Shown one piece after another: positions 53,803 to 63,043 of a DNA stretch of 64,000 bases. A model generated the notes under the pieces. That model was not told where the DNA came from, ran no database searches, and saw nothing but the letters and a program-made list of their open reading frames with translations. The DNA is taken from contig JAFLBQ010000007.1 of assembly GCA_017303805.1 (NCBI GenBank), positions 62,001-126,000 of the forward strand, given 5' to 3'. The position numbers and the translations under genes were made by a program. Position 1 is the stretch's first letter; each line of letters starts with the position of its first letter. The stretch comes from Cytophagales bacterium (GTDB lineage Bacteria; Bacteroidota; Bacteroidia; Cytophagales; Cyclobacteriaceae).

Positions 53803-54701
53803 TCCTTGAAATGAAAGACATTTACGGACACGTCAGCTTGACCCGTTTATGCCGGTTGCTTGGTATTACCCGTCAGGCTTTCTATAAACACTTTTGGGAG
53901 GTATCTGATATAACTGTTGAGCAAGAACTTGTGTTAGATCAGGTTTATAAAATACGTCAAATACATCCAGCCATTGGCGCACGAAAACTCCACCACCTGC
54001 TTCAACCCTTTTTACTTGAGCATCAGGTGAAAATGGGTAGGGATGCATTGTTTGACCTGCTGGCAGCCAACAAATTACTGGTGCGCAAGCGTAAACGCAG
54101 GATCAGTACAACACAATCGTTTCATTGGTTGAAGAAGTATCCCAACTTAATCAAAGATTGGCGGCCTTCAAGGCCCAATCAGCTTTGGGTGGCAGACATC
54201 ACTTATATACCTCTGACAAATGGATTTTTATATCTGAGCCTGATCACCGATGCGTATTCACATAAGATCATGGGGTATTCCGTTGCTGACACCCTGGAAG
54301 CAGTACACACTACGAAAGCTTTGCAAATAGCTTTAAGTAATTTAAAAGAGATTCCTGAGTGTCTTATTCATCATTCCGACAGAGGTATACAGTACTGTAG
54401 CTTTGATTACGTCAACGTGCTCAAACAAAATGGTATTCAAATCAGCATGACCGAGAACGGGGATCCGCTGGAAAACCCGGTGGCCGAAAGAGTCAATGGG
54501 ATATTAAAAGATGAATACTTGCGTCATTACCAATTAACCAACATAGAACAGGTGAGTGAATTGTTAAGCGATGTAGTTGACCGGTACAATAAGTTAAGAC
54601 CACACCAAAGCATCAATTTAATAACACCCGATGCTGTACATGAAAAACAACTTTTAGTAAACAGAACTTGGAGTAAAAAAGAAAGAACCTTAACCTTGTA
54701 A
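53799..54701 (+). CDS. IS3-family transposase OrfB (DDE integrase)
   Basis: The 300-residue protein has the HTH_21-type segment (RQIHPAIGARKLHHLL) and an rve/DDE catalytic core with the three acidic residues in WVADITYIPL, HHSDRGIQYCS and NPVAERVNGILKDEYL. The independent start would be a GTG overlapping the orfA stop; the active enzyme is probably an OrfAB fusion made by -1 frameshifting, as the frame is open upstream of the GTG through the slippery site. Confidence 0.94.
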   Translation: MILEMKDIYGHVSLTRLCRLLGITRQAFYKHFWEVSDITVEQELVLDQVYKIRQIHPAIGARKLHHLLQPFLLEHQVKMGRDALFDLLAANKLLVRKRKRRISTTQSFHWLKKYPNLIKDWRPSRPNQLWVADITYIPLTNGFLYLSLITDAYSHKIMGYSVADTLEAVHTTKALQIALSNLKEIPECLIHHSDRGIQYCSFDYVNVLKQNGIQISMTENGDPLENPVAERVNGILKDEYLRHYQLTNIEQVSELLSDVVDRYNKLRPHQSINLITPDAVHEKQLLVNRTWSKKERTLTL

Positions 54702-54765
54702 ACCTATTACAGGATTAACCAAAAAACCGTCAACTTATTTTAGGACGAGACAAGATTATCAAGAT

Positions 54766-54791
54766 GCAGAGTCCCCGAGGCGGAGACTCCC
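54766..54791. repeat. Hairpin family copy R3 (degenerate)
   Basis: GCAGAGTCCCCGAGG followed by CGGAGACTCCC, same orientation as R2 and 14 bp after the IS3 right end. Confidence 0.55.
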
Positions 54792-54829
54792 TATGAAAGC
54801 AGAATGGCATCAGCGGGGTATTCCTAACT

Positions 54830-56059
54830 TCAAACAAATGCCGGTATTCCCGTAATATGATTGCCCAAAATCAGCAAGTGAATATCATGAGTGCCTTCAT
54901 ACGTTAGCACCGACTCCAGGTTCATAATATGCCGCATGATCGGATACTCTCCGGTAATCCCCATACCTCCGTGTATTTGCCGCGCTTCGCGCGAAATCTC
55001 AAGAGCCATGTGTACGTTGTTGCGTTTGGCAAGCGAAATCTGGGCGGTTGTAGCTTTGCCTTCATTCATCAGCACTCCCAGCCGCCAGTTCAGTAATTGT
55101 GCCTTGGTAATTTCGGTAAGCATTTCGGCTAATTTTTTTTGAATTAACTGAAACGATCCGATTGGCTTTCCAAATTGAATGCGCTCTTTGGCATAGCGCC
55201 TGGCCGAGTCGTAACAATCCATAGCGGCCCCCATAGCGCCCCAGGCAATTCCGTAGCGGGCCGAGTCGAGGCACATCATGGGTGCTCCGAGCCCATTCTT
55301 GCCCGGCAGCAAATTTTCCTTTGGTACTTTTACATTGTCAAACACCAACTCGCCTGTTGCGCTGGCCCGCAAGCTCCACTTGCCATGGGTTTCGGGGGTG
55401 GTAAAGCCCGGCATGCCGCGCTCTACAATTAAACCATGAATGCGACCCGCTTCGTTTTTGGCCCATACCACGGCCACATCTGCTTTGGGCGAATTTGAAA
55501 TCCACATCTTGGCACCATTCAAAAGGTAATGATCGCCCATATCTTTAAAGTGGGTAACCATTCCCGAAGGGTTGCTGCCGTGGTCAGGTTCGGTTAATCC
55601 AAAACAACCTAACCACTCGCCACTGGCCAGCTTGGGTAAATATTTTTTGCGTTGCTCCTCACTTCCAAACTTGTAAATAGGATACATGACCAGCGATCCT
55701 TGTACCGAAGCGGTAGAACGCATCCCCGAATCGCCCCGTTCTATTTCCTGCATCAGAATGCCGTACGCAATGTAATCTAAACCACCGCCACCGTATTGCT
55801 GTGGAATTGTCGGACCAAAGGCCCCAATCTCACCGAACTTCTTTACCATTTCGTATGGAAAGTGTGCGCGCTGAGCCCAGTCTTCTATGAAGGGCGAGAT
55901 TTCACGTTTTACAAAATCGCGTATAGCGCTGCGAACCAACTTATGCTCTTCGGTTAGCAAGTCATCAATAGCATAAAAGTCGGGCTGTTCGTATGGATCC
56001 TGGCGGGCAGATTTAATTTTTGTAGCGGTAGCTTTTGCGGCCATAGTTTGGTTATTCAT
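54830..56059 (-). CDS. Acyl-CoA dehydrogenase, glutaryl-CoA dehydrogenase type
   Basis: The product (409 residues from this ATG) has the acyl-CoA dehydrogenase fold: MRSTASVQGSLVMYPIYKFG, FGLTEPDHGSNPSGM (FAD site), the RQIHGGMGITGEYP motif and catalytic Glu in NLESVLTYEGTHDIHLLILG. The RSTASVQ segment is shared with glutaryl-CoA dehydrogenases of lysine/tryptophan breakdown. ATG at 56044 is an alternative start favoured by the -7 box position. It diverges from tryptophan dioxygenase. Confidence 0.9.
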   Translation of the reverse strand: MNNQTMAAKATATKIKSARQDPYEQPDFYAIDDLLTEEHKLVRSAIRDFVKREISPFIEDWAQRAHFPYEMVKKFGEIGAFGPTIPQQYGGGGLDYIAYGILMQEIERGDSGMRSTASVQGSLVMYPIYKFGSEEQRKKYLPKLASGEWLGCFGLTEPDHGSNPSGMVTHFKDMGDHYLLNGAKMWISNSPKADVAVVWAKNEAGRIHGLIVERGMPGFTTPETHGKWSLRASATGELVFDNVKVPKENLLPGKNGLGAPMMCLDSARYGIAWGAMGAAMDCYDSARRYAKERIQFGKPIGSFQLIQKKLAEMLTEITKAQLLNWRLGVLMNEGKATTAQISLAKRNNVHMALEISREARQIHGGMGITGEYPIMRHIMNLESVLTYEGTHDIHLLILGNHITGIPAFV

Positions 56060-56070
56060 GTGAATGGTTT

Positions 56071-56078
56071 CAAATTTA
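56071..56078 (-). promoter_or_regulatory. -7 box (TAAATTTG) before the acyl-CoA dehydrogenase
   Basis: Exact TAnnTTTG on the minus strand in the 38-bp gap to the divergent dioxygenase gene. Confidence 0.42.
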
Positions 56079-56097
56079 CACAAGTATTACTAATTCT

Positions 56098-57051
56098 ATG
56101 GATAATTCCGCTATCGATTCGTCCTTAACCGAGCAGCTTAAAAAACTTCAACAGAAATATGCCGTAATGGGGCAAGACCTTTCGTCTTACTTAGACGGGT
56201 TGCTGTATGCTGATTATTTAACCTATTGGGATTACATTCATCTCGACACGCTGCTCAGTCTTCAAAATCCTAAAACAAAGTTTGCGGATGAAAAAGTTTT
56301 TATTGTTTACCATCAGATTACCGAGTTGTACTTTAACCTGATCTTATGGGAATTGGAACAAATCTCCGAGAAGGAAGCACTTACTGAAAAATTTTTTCTG
56401 GAGCGGATCGATCGGGTAATCCGGTATTTTCAGTTGCTCGAAAATTCTTTTGCGGTAATGGTGGATGGGATGGAGAAAGATCAGTTTTTAAAATTTCGCA
56501 TGTCCTTGCTGCCGGCATCAGGGTTTCAGTCAGCACAATACCGGTTAATTGAAATCTGTTGTACCGATATGATTAACCTGGTAAGCCTTGCCAGCCGCGA
56601 AGCCTTTCAAGAGTACAGCGACCTGGAGCAGCAAGTAGAGAATTTGTATTGGCGCAGTGGAGCAACCGAGCTCGCATCGGGTAAAAAGACCTTAACCTTG
56701 CAGCAGTTCGAAGAAAAGTACCTGAAGGTGTTTAAGGAAACCGGGTTACGGTATCGCAGTAAAAACATCCGAAAACTTTACAGCCAGCATTTTCCAAATT
56801 CTGAGGCGGTAAAAGACCGGCTGCGTCAACTGGATCAGCTAGCCAATGTATTGTGGCCAATGGCCCACCTTAAGTCGGCAGCGCGCTATCTAAAACTCGA
56901 TCCCAACGATATTAAAGCCACCGGTGGCACCAACTGGCAAAAGTATTTACCGCCCCGCTTTCAACGCATTCAGTTCTTTCCCGAGCTGTGGCTACCCCAC
57001 GAAACCGAGGAGTGGGGTAAAGCGGGCGTGTTGAACGCACTGCAATCGTAA
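56098..57051 (+). CDS. Tryptophan 2,3-dioxygenase
   Basis: The 317-residue haem enzyme opens the indole ring of tryptophan, giving N-formylkynurenine. Seen: LYADYLTYWDYIHLDTLLSLQ, VYHQITELYFNLILWEL (substrate/haem-pocket His), FRMSLLPASGFQSAQYRLIE and SAARYLKL, a GGTNWQKYLPPRFQR loop and a short C-terminal tail. The N-terminus precedes the family start by ~25 residues. Downstream kynurenine genes are not in the window. Confidence 0.92.
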   Translation: MDNSAIDSSLTEQLKKLQQKYAVMGQDLSSYLDGLLYADYLTYWDYIHLDTLLSLQNPKTKFADEKVFIVYHQITELYFNLILWELEQISEKEALTEKFFLERIDRVIRYFQLLENSFAVMVDGMEKDQFLKFRMSLLPASGFQSAQYRLIEICCTDMINLVSLASREAFQEYSDLEQQVENLYWRSGATELASGKKTLTLQQFEEKYLKVFKETGLRYRSKNIRKLYSQHFPNSEAVKDRLRQLDQLANVLWPMAHLKSAARYLKLDPNDIKATGGTNWQKYLPPRFQRIQFFPELWLPHETEEWGKAGVLNALQS

Positions 57052-57064
57052 TTTTATTTTTCTT

Positions 57065-57072
57065 TAAATTTG
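57065..57072 (+). promoter_or_regulatory. -7 box (TAAATTTG) before the YwqK/barrel gene
   Basis: Exact TAnnTTTG 14 nt before the ATG. Confidence 0.42.
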
Positions 57073-57086
57073 GTTGCTGAAGTTTA

Positions 57087-58877
57087 ATGGCAATGCAACC
57101 TCACAAGCTGCTTTTACTGGTTGGTTGTTTTATTCCGGCCGTAGCATTTGGCCAGGCCAAGCGCTATTCCTATCACGATGCCGAAAAGAAGGTGATAAAG
57201 GAAGTGTACCAGGTAAAAGATACTGTAAGCAATGTATTGCACGGCCGCTATGTGGCCTACTTTCTAAATGGCAACATCGAATCGAAAGGACAATTTGTAA
57301 ACAACGAAACTTCGGGGGTATGGGAGTTTTATTACGAAACCGGCAATTTAAAAATGCGGGGTATTCTGCGGCAAAACTCCAACTATGGCTTGTGGGAATA
57401 TTTTTATGAGAATGGCCAGAAGAGCATGGAAGGAAACATTAACAACCGCTTGCGCGAAGGGGCCTGGAAGATTTTTTATGAAAGCGGAGATCTAAAAGAA
57501 GCCGGAAATTATGTAGCCAACAAGCGCACTGGTTTGTGGCGAACCTATTACCAGGATGGCGCGCTGCGAGGCGAAATTGAATACAGCGAAGACCACGGCC
57601 GGTACACCGAGTATTATCACTCCGGCAAAATTTTGGCCGAAGGGCCCAAGGTGGGAGTAAAAAGTGCAGGGCATTGGCGCTACTTTTCGGAAGCGGGCAT
57701 TTTGGAAAGTGAAGGTGAGTATGCAGATGGGAAGCGAAAAGGAATCTGGAAACATTATTATCCATCCGGAAAAATTTCGGCCGAAGGAATGTACGAGTCA
57801 GACGAACCGGTGGGCGAGTGGAAGTACTATTTTGAAGATGGAACAATAAGCGCGAGCGGCACCTATGTGGGTGGCAAAAAGCAAGGCTATTGGAGCGCGA
57901 ATACCCCGGGCGGAAAAAAGAAGAGTGAAGTAACTTACCAGGCTGGCACAGGCGAGTACCGCGAGTACTATGCCTCGGGCAAATTAAAAGTAAAAGGCCA
58001 GATTGAAAACGAGCAACACGAAGGTTTGTGGAAATACTTTGCTGAAGATGGCTGGTTGGAGGGCGAGTGCGATTTTACTTCGGGCAAAGGTATTTATAAG
58101 GGCTATTACAAATCCGGCTCGCTGCAAACCAAAGGTACCCTGGAAAATGATTTGCGGGTGGGCACGTGGGAGTTATACGAAGAAGACGGAAAGCTTTCGG
58201 GTTATTATAAACCGGTTTATGATAATAACACGCTGCGCAATCTTCCGGCAAAGCAACCCGAAGTTGCTCGTACCGAATCCCGCAGAGGCTTTACTTATTT
58301 TATTCCCCGCTACCCGGAATACCGGGGCGTAATTATACAAGGCAACCCGGCATTTACCTTTGCCGGCAAATGGCCAATGAGCATTGAGTTTTATAACGAA
58401 GAAAGGTTGGGGCATGAGTTTGAATTTGTTGCGTTGCGCGATCCGTTTTTTACTGCCGATAAAAACGTAGCCAAAGACAATGTATTTAGCCGCGGCTATA
58501 CGATTGCCGTAAAACAAAAATTTTATAATCCCTTAAAAACCGGTATGTGGTATTTTGCGCACGAGGTACGTTTTACCAATGCGGGTTATTTTGCCAATAC
58601 CGATTTTCCGTTGGTACCCGGTGCCACCTTTACAGCCAGTGCAGCCGAGCAAAAAGCTGAGTATGGTTTATTAGTGGGCATGCGCCTGATGCAGCACAAC
58701 AATGCCGATGGGTTTACACTCGATGCATTTACAGGGTATGGGTTGGGCTACCGGAGTATTGAAGTAGAACCCCGTTTCGAAAATATTTTCCATTCTTTAA
58801 ATCAAAATAAGTTTACCCAAACATTCAGGCTGGGTATTGTATTTGGCTATTCGCTTTCGTTTGGAGGAAGGCGGTGA
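57087..58877 (+). CDS. MORN-2/YwqK-repeat protein fused to an outer-membrane barrel
   Basis: The 596-residue protein has a signal peptide (ending AVAFGQ) and about sixteen MORN-2 repeats (e.g. GVWEFYYETGNLKMRG, GIWKHYYPSGKISAEG) to ~residue 390. A ~190-residue C-terminal part then has the alternating strands of a small outer-membrane barrel (TGMWYFAHEVRFTNAGYF, TLDAFTGYGLGYRSIEVEPRF, FRLGIVFGYSLSFGG). The repeats would extend into the periplasm from the barrel. Binding partner is unknown. ATG at 57093 is an alternative start. Confidence 0.82.
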   Translation: MAMQPHKLLLLVGCFIPAVAFGQAKRYSYHDAEKKVIKEVYQVKDTVSNVLHGRYVAYFLNGNIESKGQFVNNETSGVWEFYYETGNLKMRGILRQNSNYGLWEYFYENGQKSMEGNINNRLREGAWKIFYESGDLKEAGNYVANKRTGLWRTYYQDGALRGEIEYSEDHGRYTEYYHSGKILAEGPKVGVKSAGHWRYFSEAGILESEGEYADGKRKGIWKHYYPSGKISAEGMYESDEPVGEWKYYFEDGTISASGTYVGGKKQGYWSANTPGGKKKSEVTYQAGTGEYREYYASGKLKVKGQIENEQHEGLWKYFAEDGWLEGECDFTSGKGIYKGYYKSGSLQTKGTLENDLRVGTWELYEEDGKLSGYYKPVYDNNTLRNLPAKQPEVARTESRRGFTYFIPRYPEYRGVIIQGNPAFTFAGKWPMSIEFYNEERLGHEFEFVALRDPFFTADKNVAKDNVFSRGYTIAVKQKFYNPLKTGMWYFAHEVRFTNAGYFANTDFPLVPGATFTASAAEQKAEYGLLVGMRLMQHNNADGFTLDAFTGYGLGYRSIEVEPRFENIFHSLNQNKFTQTFRLGIVFGYSLSFGGRR

Positions 58878-58909
58878 TTGGCTGGATTTTAATATCAAAT
58901 TATCGGGTT

Positions 58910-58917
58910 TACCTTTG
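58910..58917 (+). promoter_or_regulatory. -7 box (TACCTTTG) before the FAD protein gene
   Basis: Exact TAnnTTTG 33 nt before the ATG. Confidence 0.42.
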
Positions 58918-58950
58918 CAATGCTGAGAGGGTAACTTCCTTTCCCGAAGT

Positions 58951-60525
58951 ATGCAAAAGGTTATTGAACTGCAACTAAGTCCGCAAGAGGCTTTTGATGA
59001 ATCAAATTTCAGGGCCGTGCTTCACGGCAAACTTGCCCTTACACCCGAGAGTAGCCTTTTGGCAATTCCGATAAAGCGATCGGTTGATGCCCGTGGCAAA
59101 AATGTTGTAGTAAGAGTTCAGGTAGCAATTGTTGAAGCGAGCCAAGGCAATCGGTTCAAAAACAATTTTACCTATAAGAATGTGCACCAGGCCCAACAAG
59201 TTGTAATTGTAGGGGCCGGCCCGGCCGGGTTGTTTGCAGCCTTGCGCTTGATAGAGGCTGGTGTTAAACCCATTGTTCTTGAGCGCGGCAAAGATGTACA
59301 AGCACGCAGACGCGATCTGGCAGCCATCAATAAGCATCAAACCGTAAGCCCGGAATCAAATTATTGTTTTGGTGAAGGTGGTGCCGGTACCTACTCCGAT
59401 GGCAAACTCTACACCCGCTCCAAAAAACGTGGCGACATCAACCGGATAATGGAAATACTGGTAGCCCATGGCGCTACCGAAGAAATCTTATTCGATGCCC
59501 ACCCACATATCGGTACCAACAAATTGCCTAAACTGGTTGCCGCGTTGCGCGAAAAGATAGTTGCCTATGGTGGCGAAGTACATTTCAACACCAAAGTAAC
59601 GGACTTTATTTTGCAAGCGGGCGAAGTGCAAGGTGTGGTACTACAATCGGGGGAAAAGATAAAAGGGGAAGGTGTTATTCTCGCCACGGGCCACTCCGCC
59701 CGCGATGTTTATGAATTGCTGAGTAGAAGAAAGGTTCTGATAGAAGCGAAGCCATTTGCATTGGGTGTGCGGGTGGAACATCAGCAAAACCTGATCGATA
59801 AGATTCAATATCATTGCGAAACTGATCGGGGCTTGTATTTGCCCGCGTCAGCTTATGCATTGGTGCATCAGGCAATTATAAATGGAAAGGAGCGGGGGGT
59901 ATTTTCATTTTGTATGTGTCCGGGTGGGTTCATTGTTCCCGCGGCTACAGCACCCGGTGAGATTGTAGTAAATGGGATGAGTCCATCACGCAGAGATTCG
60001 CAGTTTGCTAATTCGGGGATTGTAGTAGCCGTTGAGCTAATTGATTTTAAACAGTTTAATAAATACGGTGCGTTGGCAGGTATGTATTTCCAATCGGCAA
60101 TTGAACAACAAGCTTGCGCGATAGCGGGCGGAACTCAGATAGCACCCGCACAACGTTTAGTTGACTTTACAGAGGGAAAAACCTCCGCGAGTTTGTTAGA
60201 GACCTCTTATCAACCCGGCCTTGCATCAATAAACATGAAGGAAATATTACCACCTTTCATTTATTCAGGGTTGAAGCAAGGCTTCCAAGCTTTTGGGCAA
60301 AAGATGAAAGGCTATTTTACGAATGATGCTCAGGTGGTGGGTGTGGAGAGCCGCACATCTGCACCCGTTCGCATTCCACGCGATAAAGAAACACTGGAAC
60401 ATATTCAGGTAAAAAAATTGTTTCCCTGTGCAGAGGGTGCCGGCTATGCAGGCGGAATCGTATCCGCAGCCATGGATGGCGAGCGCTGTGCGGAGGCAGC
60501 CATAAAAATGTATGTAAAGAAATGA
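58951..60525 (+). CDS. FAD-dependent protein (COG2509-type uncharacterised dehydrogenase)
   Basis: The 524-residue flavoprotein has a small N-terminal domain (~90 residues), then the dinucleotide-binding VVIVGAGPAGLFAALRLIEAG, the GEGGAGTYSDGKLYTR loop, and GVILATGHSARDVYELL. The C-terminus contains a 'GAGYAGGIVSAAMDG' FAD-closing segment. This matches the widely conserved FAD protein family without assigned substrate. The stop overlaps the next gene's start. Confidence 0.85.
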   Translation: MQKVIELQLSPQEAFDESNFRAVLHGKLALTPESSLLAIPIKRSVDARGKNVVVRVQVAIVEASQGNRFKNNFTYKNVHQAQQVVIVGAGPAGLFAALRLIEAGVKPIVLERGKDVQARRRDLAAINKHQTVSPESNYCFGEGGAGTYSDGKLYTRSKKRGDINRIMEILVAHGATEEILFDAHPHIGTNKLPKLVAALREKIVAYGGEVHFNTKVTDFILQAGEVQGVVLQSGEKIKGEGVILATGHSARDVYELLSRRKVLIEAKPFALGVRVEHQQNLIDKIQYHCETDRGLYLPASAYALVHQAIINGKERGVFSFCMCPGGFIVPAATAPGEIVVNGMSPSRRDSQFANSGIVVAVELIDFKQFNKYGALAGMYFQSAIEQQACAIAGGTQIAPAQRLVDFTEGKTSASLLETSYQPGLASINMKEILPPFIYSGLKQGFQAFGQKMKGYFTNDAQVVGVESRTSAPVRIPRDKETLEHIQVKKLFPCAEGAGYAGGIVSAAMDGERCAEAAIKMYVKK

Positions 60526-60890
60526 GTAAGAAAACTGTAATAGTGGGAGCTACCACCAACACCAGCCGCTATGCATGGCTTGCGGCCGAAATGTTAACCG
60601 AATACAATCATGAAATTGTTCTGGTTGGTATTAAATCGGGCGTGGTGTTGGGGAAAGAAATTCTTCCCATTCAATCGCACCCGTTTATTGAAGCCGTAGA
60701 TACTATTACTCTTTACATCGGGCCGCAGCATCAGCCCGAACATTACGAGTATCTGCTTAGCCTCAAACCGAAACGGGTAATCTTTAATCCCGGCACCGAG
60801 AACCCTGAATTTGAAAAAATGCTTAAAGACTCCGGTGCTGAAGCCTGGCAGGCATGTACGTTGGTGTTGTTACGGAGTGGACAGTATTAG
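60522..60890 (+). CDS. CoA-binding-domain protein (YccU-like)
   Basis: The 122-residue protein is a single Rossmann-type CoA-binding domain: KTVIVGATTNTSRYAWLAAEML, LVGIKSGVVLGKEILP, AVDTITLYIGPQHQPEHYEYLL and RVIFNPGTENPEFE. Function is uncertain. Its ATG overlaps the FAD gene stop by 4 bp (ATGA), so the pair is coupled. Confidence 0.87.
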   Translation: MSKKTVIVGATTNTSRYAWLAAEMLTEYNHEIVLVGIKSGVVLGKEILPIQSHPFIEAVDTITLYIGPQHQPEHYEYLLSLKPKRVIFNPGTENPEFEKMLKDSGAEAWQACTLVLLRSGQY

Positions 60891-60896
60891 ATTTTG

Positions 60897-60941
60897 CCAC
60901 TAATGCACGAATAAATAAACACTTCATTCGTGAATTCGTGG
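60897..60941. terminator. Inverted repeat between convergent genes, probable terminator
   Basis: Interrupted 14-pair stem (CCAC, AAT, CACGAAT blocks) with a 13-nt AT-rich loop, filling the gap between the CoA-binding and PQQ-dehydrogenase genes. There is no strong T tract, so confidence is moderate. Confidence 0.5.
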
Positions 60942-60943
60942 TA

Positions 60944-63043
60944 TTATCTCTTGTAATTATCAATCTGCTTCTTCAACAAAAACTGATGAATTGCTTCCAC
61001 ATCTTCTTCGCTTAACGAGTTGCTGAAACTCGCCATACCATTCTCTTTCAAAATTCCTTTCAGCACAATGTTGTTAAACAACAAGTGCTTGGCTTCCGGT
61101 AGTTTCGATAAGTCTGGATGTTGTGATAAATGCCTGTCGCCAAAAGCTCCGTGACAAATAAAACAATAGAAGTCATACAGTGCTGCACCTTTTTCAAGTA
61201 GCTCGGTTTTAACTACCATGTTTGCGGGTGGAGCTGGTGTTTCAATTTTCATCAACTTCGGTGGAAGCGGAGTTTCACCGCCACCAAGCTTAAATGCCAA
61301 AATCTTTCCGGTATTCTGATATTGAAAAGCAACGCCATCAGGTAGGTATGCACTTGTCTCAGCACCTCCATAACCAGCCATCACGGCAATGTATTGCTCG
61401 CCATCGATCTCATATGTTGTTGGTGCGGCCATGATACCAATGCCTGTAAAAATTGATTTCAGTTTCTCGCCAGTCTTTGCATCGTGCGCGTTGAAATAAC
61501 CGGTACGCGTTCCCTGAAAAACAAGTTCTGGTGTACTCATCGTTCCACCATCGGGACCACCATCCGGAAACTTCCATGCAACTTTCTGTGCAATGGGATC
61601 CCACGCCAGCAAACTCTCCGAGCGCAATGTATCTTCCGCGCTCTTGATTTGATCGGGCACGTTCTTCATGAACTTGAACATGTTACCGTAATCAAGATTC
61701 GTGTTGTCAACATCGGGAAGCCATTTGTAGCCATCAAACGTTTTGAACACCTGCGGCACAGCGCGCTCGGGAATGTAAACCAAACCCGTCTCCGGATTGT
61801 ACGACATCGGTTGCCATACGTGTCCGCCCCCGAGATATGGCACTACCAACCTTGGTTTGTCTTTATACGATTGGCCGTTTTCTGTCAACACCGGTCTTCC
61901 GGTCTTCATATCAACATGGCTCGCCCAGTTCACCTTCGTGTATTTCTCAGCCGAGATCAACTCGCCTGTAGCGCGATCCAACACATAGAAGAATCCATTC
62001 TTGGGTGCCGTCATCAAAACTTTGCGTGACTTATCAGCAATCTTTACATCCGCTAACACTAAATTTTGCGTAGCTGTGTAATCCCAAATCTCACCGGGTG
62101 TAGTTTGATAATGCCACACCAACCTTCTATCATCCGGATTGATCGCCAGTATCGAAGCGAGATATAGATTATCACCACCGTTCGGACTCCGGAACCAGAT
62201 CGGGTATGGCGATGCATTGCCTGTACCCACATACAACAAGTTCAACTCCGCATCATAGGCCGATTCGCCCCACGCTGTTCCGCCACCACCGCTCTGCCAG
62301 TGCGAGTTCGCATCCCACGTTTTGGAAGCCACTTCCATTTCCGGATGCTCAAAACCATTCTTCGGATCGCCAGGCACAATAAAGAAACGCCACTTCTGTT
62401 CACCACTCACCAGATCATAAGCCGTAACATAACCCCGCACGCCAAACTCCGCACCTGAGTTTCCAATCATAACAATATTGCCCGCAACTTGTGGCGGACT
62501 CGTAATGGTATAAGCAACGGTTCTGTCCGTAAAAGTATCTACACGCCACAGCACCGCACCAGTTGCGGCATCCAGACAAACTAAGTACCCATCCAACGTG
62601 CCTACATAGACTTTTCCTTGCCACACGGCCACACCACGGTTTACCACATCGCAGCATGACCTGCGCGCATAACTCGCATCAACAGGCGGAAGATATTGCC
62701 ACAAGCCTTTGCCCGTGCGCGCATCAAGCGCATATACCGCGCCCCACGCACCCGATGTGTACATCACACCATCCACCACAATAGGCGTGGCCTCCAACCC
62801 GCGCGGAACATTGCCAATGTGTGTGCTGGCATCATACTCCCACGCGAAACCCAACTGCTGCACATTGCTTGTGTTCACCTTGTTCAACGGTGAGTAATGC
62901 TGCATTTGCTGATTGCCACCCAACGTAAGCCAATCCTTCGCGTGTTGATTGTTCAACCGTTGCTGGTCAACCCAACCAACTGGATTTTCTTTTGAACAAC
63001 TCAACGCAATTGCGAGAAACAGAAAAGCAGAAATCTTTTTCAT
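60944..63043 (-). CDS. PQQ-dependent dehydrogenase lipoprotein with C-terminal cytochrome c domain
   Basis: The 699-residue protein has a probable lipoprotein signal (MKKISAFLFLAIALSC). An eight-bladed PQQ propeller follows, with GLEATPIVVDGVMYTSG, the vicinal-Cys RRSCCDVVNRGVAVW near residue 130, and GGGGTAWGESAYD and SPYPIWFRSPNGGDNLYLASI. A ~100-residue C-terminal haem c domain carries CFICH and a distal Met in ENGMASFSNSL. It oxidises an alcohol or sugar and passes electrons to the haem. No pqq synthesis genes are nearby. Confidence 0.9.
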   Translation of the reverse strand: MKKISAFLFLAIALSCSKENPVGWVDQQRLNNQHAKDWLTLGGNQQMQHYSPLNKVNTSNVQQLGFAWEYDASTHIGNVPRGLEATPIVVDGVMYTSGAWGAVYALDARTGKGLWQYLPPVDASYARRSCCDVVNRGVAVWQGKVYVGTLDGYLVCLDAATGAVLWRVDTFTDRTVAYTITSPPQVAGNIVMIGNSGAEFGVRGYVTAYDLVSGEQKWRFFIVPGDPKNGFEHPEMEVASKTWDANSHWQSGGGGTAWGESAYDAELNLLYVGTGNASPYPIWFRSPNGGDNLYLASILAINPDDRRLVWHYQTTPGEIWDYTATQNLVLADVKIADKSRKVLMTAPKNGFFYVLDRATGELISAEKYTKVNWASHVDMKTGRPVLTENGQSYKDKPRLVVPYLGGGHVWQPMSYNPETGLVYIPERAVPQVFKTFDGYKWLPDVDNTNLDYGNMFKFMKNVPDQIKSAEDTLRSESLLAWDPIAQKVAWKFPDGGPDGGTMSTPELVFQGTRTGYFNAHDAKTGEKLKSIFTGIGIMAAPTTYEIDGEQYIAVMAGYGGAETSAYLPDGVAFQYQNTGKILAFKLGGGETPLPPKLMKIETPAPPANMVVKTELLEKGAALYDFYCFICHGAFGDRHLSQHPDLSKLPEAKHLLFNNIVLKGILKENGMASFSNSLSEEDVEAIHQFLLKKQIDNYKR

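Larger units (their letters stand above)
53366..54752 (+). mobile_element. IS3-family insertion sequence, complete
   Basis: 1387 bp bounded by TGTCT...AGACA, with imperfect terminal inverted repeats (53366-53391 and 54727-54752; 20 of the first 24 positions match). The bases AGA flank both ends, consistent with a 3-bp target duplication. It carries overlapping orfA and orfB in the frame relation used for programmed -1 frameshifting. Both frames are intact, so it may be active. It sits between two members (R2, R3) of the local hairpin family. Confidence 0.9.
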
